DNA from: Eimeria necatrix
Taxonomy: Eukaryota > Apicomplexa > Conoidasida > Eucoccidiorida > Eimeriidae
NCBI RefSeq assembly: GCF_000499385.1
Contig: NW_013654800.1
Coordinates: 1 to 31,428, forward strand
Direction: 5' to 3'
Length of the DNA stretch: 31,428 nucleotides
The notes below the pieces were generated by a model. That model was not told where the DNA came from. It searched no databases and was given only the letters and a program-made list of their open reading frames with translations. This document shows positions 19,690-30,898 of the stretch, piece by piece. Both the position numbers and the translations under genes were made by a program. Position 1 is the first letter of the stretch. The number at the start of each line of letters is the position of its first letter.

Positions 19690-20256
19690 TTAATTGCATC
19701 GGGCGCATACCCGCGCATACATATTCGGGTTAAATATTAAGCTCGTTGCAATGCTTAAGGGAACGTTTGTGCAGCTATCACCTTGCGACCAAGCGTAACT
19801 GTGAGGCGTGCTTGAGATAATGCACCAGGCAGGTGTGTGGTGGTGGCGACTGTACTTTGCCTTCGAGTATTTGTCGTTTCTGCTGCTATCTCGCGTTGCT
19901 GCGGCATTTTCTCTACGAATCTGGAGGCCGTGCTTTGGGCATTCGCGACCAGCATGCTGCGGCCAAGAAAGGTCCCCCAACTGCAGTCGGAATAGACCAA
20001 ACGCGTTTGCGTGTGAGATCGTGATTTTGAGTGGAAATCGGGCCGTGCGATGTGGCAGATGAGCATGTTTGCATGTGCCAAAACGATTACATGCCGTTCT
20101 GGGTTGCCGTTCTGAGTGCAACTGCATGCTGATATTCCTACAGTGCAAGGATGTCGTGCCCCACGAGAAGAAGTTTTTCGACCTACTGGAATGCTTTGGA
20201 TACAGTGAGCGTGACTGCATGACAATAATTGACATTATGTAGAGCGCATAAGCCAT
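19690..20256 (-). CDS. Longest ATG-started minus ORF of the gene-poor region (doubtful)
   Basis: This 188-codon frame begins at ATG in a favourable context (purine at -3, G at +4). It is rich in Ser, Arg, His and Asn, with no recognised domain, signal peptide or membrane segment. A second minus frame (19755-20225) and a plus frame (19808-20062) are open over the same DNA, and copy B of the dispersed repeat lies inside it. About one frame of this length in 20 kb is not far from chance. Confidence 0.15.
   Translation of the reverse strand: MAYALYIMSIIVMQSRSLYPKHSSRSKNFFSWGTTSLHCRNISMQLHSERQPRTACNRFGTCKHAHLPHRTARFPLKITISHANAFGLFRLQLGDLSWPQHAGRECPKHGLQIRRENAAATRDSSRNDKYSKAKYSRHHHTPAWCIISSTPHSYAWSQGDSCTNVPLSIATSLIFNPNMYARVCARCN
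19939..20005. repeat. Dispersed 67-nt duplication, copy B
   Basis: Partner of 18831-18897, in the same orientation and about 1.1 kb downstream. Similarity stops on both sides, so this is not a simple long tandem duplication. Confidence 0.65.
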
Positions 20257-23200
20257 TGCCGGCTAAGCTGCCAGGTTGTTGGTTCACATAAACGTTGCTT
20301 CACGGTACCACAGCGTGGTGCGTAGCGCCGACAGATTTGCATGCGTGTGCATCATAACATCACAGAGGCGGGTATGGATCGGGAGTTGCAAACAACTACC
20401 GTCACTCCTGAAGAATGCACTGTTCTTTTGAAGGATGGTCACAACGCTGCTGCATCGCTTAGCGCTGCTGTAACGATACTTTGATATGCTTTGACGACGC
20501 AGATGGTATGCTGAAGGTTGTTCATAAGGCAAGCTAATTGGTTGCGAGCGCCAGTCGTGCTGGGTTTAGAGAACAATTTTTGCAGCTCGTTTACTTTCTG
20601 AATGCACACACCAATACTTCAGCTTGAGTCTTAGAGAGCAATGTAACTCTTGCAAACCTGCTTACAGGAGAGAGCCATAATATTAGTAAACAGCAATGAC
20701 TTGCAGACTGCGTAATGCTGTGTTGCGATTAACAAATAAGGCTATGGAACGAAGGTATTTCTCGTTCATATTGCGTTGAACCTTTGCGGAATGCAGTATC
20801 TAGTTATTGCAGAAAGAACAGCAGGATGTCAGCATGTGTTCTCTGATATCCGTCTCGAGACACAACAGGGTCATTCGCTCTTGCAATGCCGCGGACTGCG
20901 ACTGGCCTGCAGGTGCAAACCTCGCCGGCTCACTTTGTCACGCTGGTGGTGGCAGCAGGCTTATCAAGGAACACAAAAAGATTGAGGCCGTTAGCATTGG
21001 CTTACAAACTTTCTTGGTCTCATGCTGACTTAATGCGATTCGCAACTTTTGCGCCTGCATTTTAGGTGTACTAAACCGTGGGATTGGCTGTTAGGTCTCA
21101 GCCCGTCGCGATAGTCAAGCTTAACCAGAACGCAGCACCCAGTGCATCAAGACAAATATGAACGCGACAGAAATAGTGTAAATTGCATCAATGTAACGTG
21201 CTTTGCACATTCCAGGAGGTGCGTTGGGCTGCAAAGCAGTGAACAGCGTGCTCACTTTCACCCACCTGGGTAACACGCATATCCGGTTGAGCATGCTTTG
21301 AGCTCATAAGCTATGTATGCCGCAAGCACATTGCACGGAGCTTCACATTGGGCTGCATTCAGCGGACTGAACACTACAAACCGTGTTGTCTTGCAGCTAT
21401 AGGGCTGTTTGCAAGCTTTAGGCGACCGCCCAAAATGATTCTACAGTGGAAAAGCTACGGAGCCTGTTCATTAGTCTCCAATTTCACGAGCTCATCACTA
21501 CGATTCTCAGTGAAGCAGCGTCTCTGAGCCGCTATATAGAGTTCATGCCATTTCCACTGTAATTCTTAGTATTGCTCGTAGAAAGGTTTTGGCGGCACTG
21601 CTAGAAAAACAATGAGCCAAGAGTTTTCCGCTCGTTGCTGCGGGGAAAAAATTAAGCAGACCTTGAATACAGGCACAAATATATTTCCCCCTGATAATGC
21701 AGTCTCTGTAACTGCGAAATATGCCAGTGGCTGGCGAAGCAATACAATGTGCAAGTAGAGCCATGCTTCCATAGCGCCCCTTCTATTCCAAAGTGCCGCT
21801 CAGCGCTATGCCGCATCAGGCCGAAACTTAGGTACTCCGAGCGTTTGTCAAGTTGCAGAACGTGCGTTGAGCTTGCGTTCGTGAGTCTAGTTTGTGATGA
21901 GTACACTGCACACAAGCATTTGGGTAGCAGTAGTACAAAAGAACAAATTACCGATTGCGTGACACTTGTTGTCCGCTGGTTTTCGTACCTGCCTTTGCCG
22001 GCAGCGATATTATGCCATAATGCACAGCAAGGAAAAATGTACAAAGTTCCTGGCATGTGATTTCTGTAGTTGTGCAGATTTGAAAGTTCCGTTGCTGCCC
22101 ACATTGTGCAATTTCGTAGACTCTGCCATGCATTCTTGTCGTAATGTGTAAGCAGCAGCTAATTAAAATCATTCTGTTACGAGGTGTTCAAGTGAGCGTT
22201 AAGCATGTGATTGCTACAAGGCAATTAAATGTAAACGCATCTTCTTGCTATTTCAAAAATTCTTCAAATACTTTTTTTTTGCTGGTCTCCCGAGCTTTGT
22301 CCGGTCCGGCTGCAATGTGGAGACTACAACACACGAACTGTTACCTAGCTTTTACCTGCATTGCTGAAAGTTTCATGCAGTACACCGACGGTGTTTCGGG
22401 ACGATGCTGCAAGTGCGATTTTCTCCAATCCAATTGGATAGCTCTGGGCTTGTGAGAATACCGCGACGCTGCGTAACCGGTCATTGGCTATCTCCTAAGA
22501 TGACGCCTGGATCTGACCCTCAAAATGGCTTTTCTCGTGCAAAGGTGCTGTTAAAAGGCAATAGAATGCATTTGTTTAGTTTGAATCACGTGCTGATTAG
22601 AAAGGTGCAAGTGCTGCTAGATTTCTCTCTGCAAATTTGGCAGAAAAGTGCGACAGAATTGAATCAGAATCTTTTTTCTGGAAAGAAAAATTGCTTCTAT
22701 ATGTTTTTTGGCACTTGTTGGTCCCGCTGTGAAGAGATATTTTCACGTGCGCTTGACGCATTTGAGCCCGTGAAAGTCATTTACACCCATGGAGCGAAGC
22801 AGTAATCATGCTCGCAGGAAGTGAGATCATACACGTTTTATTTAGTGGTTTGCTTTCATGGACCGATCGGATATTGTTTCGATTTAAAATGTAACCGATC
22901 AGGTCTAGGGCTGGTAGATGGCCCCTGTAATGCAACTGTCATGAAGCATCTTCTCGTCAGGTACACGCAAGTTACTGAGAGCAGGACGTGAGCTCTTGAG
23001 ATTTTTTTTACTTCGTGGCTGTGCAATTAATTGCCTTCTTTAGTGCGCGTGCACTGCAGGCTACAGTTTCTGAGGGCTTGCGTGTGCGTTAGTACGTACA
23101 CTGCATGCCCTTTGCGAGTTGAGTCAACGACCAGCGATCCAGTGGTGCATGCCGCTTGGCGATGTTTTGTCAGCTTGGATTACGACTAATTCTGCATCGC

Positions 23201-23274
23201 TGGGCGTTTGGCGCTTTGCTGGCTTTGCTCGCGAGGCACAACTGGGAAACCTTAAGTGGCCCGCATAGCACATT

Positions 23275-23289
23275 GGGGGTTAAACCCCC
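23275..23289. repeat. Short GC-rich palindrome
   Basis: A perfect inverted repeat of GGGGGTT around a single A. Function is unknown. Confidence 0.6.
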
Positions 23290-23988
23290 TACTGTTTTTG
23301 CTGGTCTCCAAGCGGTTCCCTGCAAGGTATCCTCATTGAACTACTTAATGTAAGTTTGTACCCAAGATGAATTCGGCCGATTTACTTGGATCAACCCAAT
23401 TTTATTGCCGTAGTCATCGCTTTTCAGCTAAATCATTAGGAAAATAATGTTTGCACATGTTAAAGAGTAATGATTTGTTTATTGATGTTGTTTTCCATAC
23501 TGCACATTCGAGTTATCTTTAAAGTGATGCTGGGGCCATGCCAGTTTTACATTCCAAATTGTAGTGGGCTACAGAAGTGTTGAAATTATTTTGTGCTGTA
23601 TCGCACGCATACTTAATACATGACGACTAGTTTACTTTTCGAAATGCCCCAATCCGCAAGACGCCGTGAGGTCACGCAGAGCAGTGGATGAGATTAGCTT
23701 GAAGCACCTTTTGTGCATTATACTTTTCAGAGGCGCACAAGTTGCCTGAACTGCAATCGTGAAGCAATTAATTCGGATGCGTTTGTTAAGATGCTCAATA
23801 CAGGCTTGTGCTGCAATTTCCACTTATTCTTGCAGGCAGTGCGTGTACTACTGAACTGCAATCATAAATACCTGGCATTCAAACATCTCGAGAGTCAGAA
23901 GCTGATCTCATTCCGGAGTGGAAGTTCTACTGACTGATGCACTGAACTTTCAATATGGAATTTGAGCCCTATAAAAAAGTTTGGTGCA

Positions 23989-24018
23989 TTCGGAATGCCG
24001 AGCATTCGTCATTCCGAA
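23989..24018. repeat. Short inverted repeat, 9-bp stem
   Basis: TTCGGAATG (23989-23997) pairs perfectly with CATTCCGAA (24010-24018) around a 12-nt loop. Confidence 0.55.
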
Positions 24019-26314
24019 ATGTGGAGGAAAAGCTAATTAGCATGATCTGCAGCTCGGCGCACTTTGCAAAATAGTAAACTGGCGCACTGCACGCAATAGT
24101 ACATTTTGAAGTGACGTAGGACATCGGGTGCACTTCTAGTTTCTGCATTTCCAGAACCATTGGCTACATTGTGGTCTGCACATGAAAACTACTTAGATAC
24201 GGCAGTAGATTGCAGCTGTTTTGAATTCAGTAACACAGAAATGCAATAAAATCAACACTTCATAATACAGAAAGTGTGCTTGCTCACATTTGCGCTAAAT
24301 GATGCACATGAGCACGCCAAAGCATAGCTCGAGGTAAACGCAGTCTGCCATTCACACAGTCAGATGGCGCTTCTTCGCAGACAGGTTGAATTGGAGCAGG
24401 GGGTGAGCTCCATTCTCTTTACTGACCATGAAGAACATTTGTCAAGCTCAGGTAGGAGTTCACTTTGCACAAGCTGGACAACTCATGTTTCCTGATACAA
24501 TTCACACAGACGTACACGAAACTCAACATAGGTGTTGTATTCGTCACGGCGAATTGATGAAGTGTGGCACAGCGTCTGCGGAAGGGTTTTCTACTTTAGA
24601 AAGAAAGGCAGAGAGAGTTGGACCCAGGCCGGTAAAGGGAAGGCTTCCATCGGGCAATCACAACGCGATACCGGGAATTAAGCGTGTTGAACTGTTGCGT
24701 GCCTCTTGCAACCAAAAAGTGGCCATTTTAGCTAGCACTTTTGACAGTCTAAAAATGCGACACTCGACGAAAACACATAATCGTTGCTTCTCTACAGTAG
24801 GCGTGCCCTGCTGAACACCGTTATGACATGAGATCGAAACGGAAAATAGGAAGTTACCGCTTAAGGCACGCTTATTTTGAGCATCCTGCGCTTCTTCTAG
24901 CCAGCCACGAACGATCGCACATTCGTGTTATTTAAGGTTCGCTGCTGCCTTTCGCTCAATGAGTAGATGTGCACCGCGAATTTAGGATAACAGCTGTGAT
25001 TCCGTGTCTTCGCGCTGCAGGTATTTGGGGCTGCGCTGCTTTCAACGCCTCATGTACACCTGTATAGCACTTCATCTGCTGATTGTATGGTAATGGGGTG
25101 ATGAAGCTTGTGAGCTGTGCAAATATTTAACACTGCTTAGCTGAAAAAGTCATCCATTGTTTGTCCTTCTCTCTGGCCGTAATGCCAGCACTTTCAACAC
25201 TAAAGCCAGCTGTTCCCTGAATGCATAGTGGCTGTAGCAATCCCAGTGCAGCGAGTTAGCGAAATAGCAGCTGGCGTGCGAGTAACAAAGACACGCCATC
25301 CGTTTTCTCTGAATCGTATGTGTGACAGGTTTTGACTATTCTTAAAAGTGACTCCAAACAATGCAGCTAGTATGCGGGCTAGCCGGCAATCGAAGCCGTA
25401 CTTCGCGTGGTGTCAGCCTAGCAGCAAATGTGTTTGTGAATCGTCTTGCTCGAAAAAAAAAGCGCATGCGCACACTGGCGTGTCTTGAGCAGGAAGTATG
25501 CCTTCAAGAACCCGCATTTACACTGATTTATTTTGAAATAAATTTGACAGCTGTGATGTCGCCTGGACCTAAATTATCACGTGGGCGACGAACGATCCTA
25601 ACTGCTTTCCTGTGCATTTAGCAGGCAGCTTTACACATCTACGTTCGAGCCATCGCCTCAGCTTGTTACGGGTAGTGTGTTGAATGCACATTTTGGATTA
25701 GACGAAAACCTGAGCATTACCTCGTAGACTTTTTGCACTTTTCACGTATACAAGCCAAAGGCAAGCCTAATGTGTTTAGTTGGGGAAAGTGGAGTTCCAG
25801 ACCTGCAGAAGACTGCGGAATGTCTGCGCAACAAGCATTCACTGACTCAGGATGTATGCTGTTTGAAAAGCGCCACTCGCAGTGAATGTCTTCGGGCTTT
25901 TAAAGACGATTCCCGTGTCCTGCATCTTTATCAATTTAGGGTATTGAAGTGTAAAAAAGGATTTAGAAAGACGCTTGCAAGACAACGTTCATATATCTTA
26001 TATTTTATGATCCAGGCTGTGCGTTTGAAGCCTGCACAACTGCTTCTCACAAGAATGCTTGCCTTCCAATTTGGTGCTCTGTAGCAAACGTGCACTTGTT
26101 CGTCATTTCTGGTCACCATAAGATAACGAGAAGCATGCTCCTGGCAGTTTTCCGCAGCAGATTGGCGTCATTTGGCAGGCGTTTGCTGCCTCGTGGTTAA
26201 CAACTGCCTACGGGCAATTAACGGCGCGACACATGTCTACAGAGCAGCAGCCAGGTGGTGCATTGCTGCCAGCGTTTTCTCCGTAGCCTCGAGTGTGCGT
26301 TTGTAGCAGCACAA

Positions 26315-26373
26315 CTTCTGGGAATATCCACTGGTGTCAACTGTATGTTGACACCAGTGGATATTCCCAGAAG
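26315..26373. repeat. Perfect 27-bp inverted repeat with 5-nt loop
   Basis: The arm at 26315-26341 is the exact reverse complement of 26347-26373; the spacer 26342-26346 is TGTAT. The symmetry stops abruptly at both outer ends. Transcribed, it would form a very stable hairpin; as DNA it could extrude a cruciform. It may be a regulatory hairpin, a remnant of a foldback element or an assembly/cloning fold-back. Confidence 0.97.
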
Positions 26374-28259
26374 CTTGAAAATGCTTTCACTACGATTACA
26401 CGCGTTGCAGTTAGTACGTTGGCGCATTCGTCACCTGGCGAACTTACTTGGGCGTGAGGCAATAACACTAGATTTTTTCGACAAAAGATCCGGCTAGTGT
26501 AAGTATTGTGCTGTGTAAGGCGGCCTCTGAGTTGGAAACGTGCTTAAAATATTATGATCCTTCAGAGTTCCAATGCTGACACAATACGCGGACGCGGATA
26601 TCGCGCATGGGACACTGACAACGTTTCAGTTATCAAAACGTTTTTCTGATTTCAGCTTCATCGTTTGCAAATGCCTGCATAATTGATGACCTATAAACGT
26701 TCTAGAAAGGCCATGGGCTGCTGAGCTAACACGCATTCGGTTTATGGTGCCACATCGCGGGAGGATGTGCCATGCGTAGCTCCGGCGTGTAGAGCGTACC
26801 TTTTTGCAACATTTTCTGCTGTTTGTTTAGGTGTCTCTGCTCTAAGCTTCTTGGTAAGGTGAAGAAAGAAAAAATATGAAATCTTTATCTTTCAAAAAAA
26901 TCGCTGCACTAATGTTAGCTCGGTAGCCGTATCTTTTGGCACTGAAGATGCAAAGGAGAGCCGTTGTGAACATTTTCGAATGTGCAACAAGTGAGCGGAT
27001 TCCGCTCTACAACGGAAGCCACTTTAAGTGCGATTATTTTGAGAGCACAGCTATAAGAAAGGATTGCTGACTCCGCGAGAGTCTTTGCACTTTTCCCGCT
27101 TTATTCAATTTTCTCGCGTTATTATTCCGGTCTCTCGAAAATTTCCCGCTAGAGCGCTGCAGCATTGACGTTTCCACGAGTTCACGTGTTGATGAGACAT
27201 TTGTGGAGCGGCGCAAGAAGCTCTGTAGTAGCTGTGGCTCTCGGTCACGATCCCGGAGGCCATTAGATAGGAAACTCCATGGGCATCGTGCTGCAGATCT
27301 TTGGCTGCCAAGACTGAAGACGCCATTTGGCCGCACCACATTTTACATGCTTCGCAAACATAATACACTGCCATTTAGCTTTCAAAGCAAAAACTACTTG
27401 GGTACCCATGCTTGTGATCAAGCTGCTGCGTATGATCACAAATATACCTATATGCGTCTCATTTTGCCATTGCATACTATCCTCAAACATGGCAGTGTGT
27501 TACAGTCCTTTGGTGTAGAGGGGAACCATCTGCCCGCCCCCAAACATTTAGCTGACTATGCAGTCTCGAAGATGGCAGACTCGAGCAAACGCCTGGCTCA
27601 GAGGATCTGCACTGCAGCATGCGAACTTTTGTTTGCCTGTATATAAGGCTAAAGGTGAGCTGTGAAGCAAAAGGGATGACGGCTGCTCCAGTCAAACGTG
27701 TGCTTTCCATTCGCTGGCTGGCGTGGCGCTGCTGCTCTTCGGTGGATGCAAAGCGCGAGAGTTTCGAAAGACTGTATTCGTCGTTCTGCCAGAAATCCAT
27801 ACTGTCTCGAGCAACCGCGATATGCTTTATTTCCCGCAGTGCACAGCAGTTTCTGCTCTGGATTTCCACGTGCTTCATTTCGGAAGCTGGTGCACAAATG
27901 CTAATCAGACCAGGGCAGGCGCTACTTTATGAAGTGCACAGTTCTGCCGACAAAGGGCTGTTCTTGTTCCAGATGATCGTTTTGTATCATGATTGTGGAC
28001 TTCTGGTTGCTATTTTCTGAACGGTGCATCGTTGAAGTTTGCAGACCTGTCCTGACTACGATGCCGATGGATAGTTATTTCTACTTGGGTTCAACATCCT
28101 AGCGTGGGGTGCTTGTGCTGTTGATCCATCGATGGCCATCCTAACAAGTCGAAATACTTTTGCACGCAAGCTCTAATTTGCTTGTGGCACTCACACCGAG
28201 CTCGGCTGTTGCAGTTGACTTGCTGGTGGTGTATGAGTTTTGGGAAAAGAACCGTTCGT

Positions 28260-28290
28260 CAGGCGCGCCTGAGTTGTTTGGGCGCGCCTG
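28260..28290. repeat. Pair of GGCGCGCCTG motifs 19 bp apart
   Basis: GGCGCGCC occurs at 28262-28269 and 28281-28288, each followed by TG, in sequence otherwise of moderate GC. The first is part of a 12-bp palindrome (28260-28271). Paired identical palindromes could be protein-binding sites; no promoter is otherwise evident. Confidence 0.5.
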
Positions 28291-28680
28291 TGAATGTTTC
28301 AGTTCCCGTGGTGGTCTACATAAACTGGGCAAGTAATATCACAGTTTAGCCTGCCTTACCTTACTCTATTCGCTGCATCGCATTGCTAAGCTAGAATAGG
28401 ATGATGGGAAGACGAGGCACGTGCACGTTCGTGAATTGTAGCTGGAGACGAAACCCCGTGTGCAGAACTCATTGATGCGAGTGACGCTTTGGCTGCAAAT
28501 CGCAGTACACTGCGGGATTTCTCCCTCCGTGTTGTGTGTATGCCCACTTGCGTTTTTTGCAGCTCTGCGAAGCAAATCCGATGATTATTTAATGTTACTC
28601 TTGCTTTGCCAGCAGGAAATGGGTTGCGCTGCAGTGCTTGTCACGCAGTTGTAAAGGCTTTTTATTTATGTGAAGGCAGC

Positions 28681-28743
28681 TGCAGCGACTCCTTGGGGTT
28701 AGGTTTCTCCTTAAGATAAATTTAAACCCAAGAAGCCGCTGCA
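28681..28743. repeat. Imperfect 63-nt hairpin
   Basis: TGCAGCG (28681-28687) pairs with CGCTGCA (28737-28743). Pairing continues with a few mismatches through CTTGGG-type sequence (28692-28697 with 28727-28732), leaving an A/T-rich loop. The shape is reminiscent of a small-RNA precursor, but there is no independent support. Confidence 0.45.
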
Positions 28744-29472
28744 CCTGTCTGTACATGATGAAGAGGCAAAAAACAGAACGTTCGCGCTTCAATTCAAGGG
28801 CTACGTATAGCGTGAACTTTCTGTCTTTTGCCCCTTAATTTACGTTGATGATGCGTTTAGCTTAAAGCTTCAAAAGTGCACTTCTGCAGGTGCGATATGG
28901 ACCCTTTTATAAAGCATCGCTGTGAAAGATCCTTAACAAACGTGATTGTCGTGCACGTTTTTTTCACTGAGTCACGTGAATGAACCTCAATGAGAGAATG
29001 AATCTATTTGACAATTTCTCCAGCTCACTCGTACATACGTGCGTACTAGTTGACCTGGGGTTGTGCTGAATTATAGTGCGTGTCAACCTACTTAGCGCTG
29101 ACCAAAAAGACTTGAAATGGGGGCTGTTAACTTGAGTACTGATGCCATATTTCTGCTAATTTCATGCCTTTATATGTTTGCAAGGATGCAGTTGAGCGTT
29201 CACGGTATTATTAGGGGAAATATATACTTGTTCTCTGCGTTCAGGTAGGAGTCACACATCAAACTCAAGAAAACGATCATGTCACTGGTATAACGTGTTT
29301 CTCAGTCTTCGGCTGCACAGTCTGTGGGTGCCTAAAATCTCCTGATGAATTGCGTGCATTCCTAGATCAACTTTTGCGAGGCATCTTGAAGTTTTGCTTT
29401 GTGCCGATATCTCCCAGTGAGGGACTTCGTGCCGCACAGAATTCGACAATTCAATAATAATACAATATGGTT

Positions 29473-29753
29473 GAACGCAGATTTCTCTCCTGTGAGGAAC
29501 TAGGTGCTATCGCATGGGGTGAGCGCCTGCCGAAGATGCATATGCGTTTTGTTCCTCTTGGGCGGGCAGTTGACATTAGTCGCTTTGTCGTATTTCTAAT
29601 TACAAGGCAGAGCACAAACTTTTGTCTTCTATAGAGCATGAGACATATGGACGCTGAAATGTCTTGGTGGGGGACAAAACGCAAATGCATCTTCAACAGG
29701 CGCTCAGCCCATGCGAAAGCACCTAGATCCTCACAGTATCAAAAGCTACGTTC
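29473..29753. repeat. Imperfect 83-bp inverted repeat with about 115-bp spacer
   Basis: The arm 29473-29555 matches the reverse complement of 29671-29753 without gaps, with about 13 mismatches (about 84% identity by hand count). The longest perfect shared blocks include GCGTTTTGT, GAAGATGCAT and GAGCGCCTG. The spacer shows no coding signal. A palindrome-like duplication of this size could be a foldback/MITE-type element or the source of a long hairpin RNA. Confidence 0.9.
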
Positions 29754-30898
29754 GCCGCGCCCACGAGTTGAACAGTTGTACGTTCTTGTGGATGCTTTCT
29801 CCACTCTTCAAGGATATTGCTCCTACAAAATATGTGTCCTATCTTACCCAAAAGGACATGCATGCTAGGCCATAGCTGAAGAGAAACGCGCGGTGTTTCG
29901 GGTGATCCTTTTAACATGGTATTGATTGCAAGCAAATGTACTTAAACCCATATTTCGCTGCCGTCGGCCTCTGCCGCTGTCAGAAAGTTCATTAAGGAAT
30001 ATATTGCGCAGCCGTGTCGCCGTTCCTGCGAGGTTAAACATTCAAATGAGTTCTCTACTCTCACCAAAGTTGCGACATCTGGCTTGGAAACGTACAATAG
30101 CCTTATTATTGTTACTACTTGCGAAAAATACTGACTTGACCGTTAAATGCTGTTGTTTCTAATACAATGCCAATTACGGTGCATCCACAAGCAACGTAAT
30201 GTCGAGTACATGTCGCTTTCTTCATCAAATCTCGTTTTACAGCCACAGTGTGAGCAGAGGAAAAGTGCTACGCGAACAATGTGGGGCAAAAATCGACAAC
30301 GTTTTAGTCAGCCAGAACTGCTTTTCTGAGTAGCTGAGGCACGTGAAACATTGCCTCTTCGTTACTTTTGCTGTTTCCAAGAATTTGACCTTCATACCCG
30401 TCATTTTCCAGAAAACAGGGCTGGCTTCGTTGTTGTCGTGAGGTAGCGGACGTTCTTCACTGTGGCATTGATTTTTACCCCTTTCAGCGTTCCCGTGTGT
30501 GAAGTGTGTCGTAGTTGCTTTGCGAGTACCTCCCTCGACACAATGACATTCAGAAGCAGGCAGAATTCGGAATAACAACACATGATTGACCACGTACAGT
30601 GGTCGAACCCGTGCCGGATAAAACGGCCGGAGCTACGCGTGCCCGGTGCATCAACATACAGGCATATTCGCAGCTCTCAGCGGAGCTGGTGGCTAAGTAC
30701 ATCCAATGTCAAATAACAACAACATATCCATTGGCTCTTCGGTCACTAGAGCTCTAGCATTAATTGGGTCTGTCCCCAAGGTGGACTGTTGCCTCTGTCG
30801 AGGCGCACGACAACCCTTTAGCACATTCGAGCGTGGAGCTTGTGTTGAGATTGACGCGAGGCGACTGCTGATTGGACAGCCTCGCAGTCAGCGCTTCC

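Larger units (their letters stand above)
20257..26314. other. Gene-poor stretch
   Basis: Many 60-133-codon frames occur on both strands at about the frequency expected for random sequence of this composition; the longest are 21652-22104 minus, 22404-22805 plus and 24428-24814 plus. None shows a recognised domain. Small palindromes lie at 23275-23289 and 23989-24018. I see no RNA gene. Confidence 0.5.
26374..29472. other. Gene-poor stretch
   Basis: No gene is recognised. The largest plus frames (27203-27646, GTG start, 147 codons; 27619-28020, ATG start, 133 codons) overlap each other, have counterparts on the minus strand and lack known domains. Small structured elements within it are listed separately. 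Confidence 0.45.

Noticed and set aside
30601..30660. Minus-strand GGGTTCGAC resembling a tRNA B box
   Set aside because: The flanking bases do not form a T stem or acceptor stem, so there is no tRNA.
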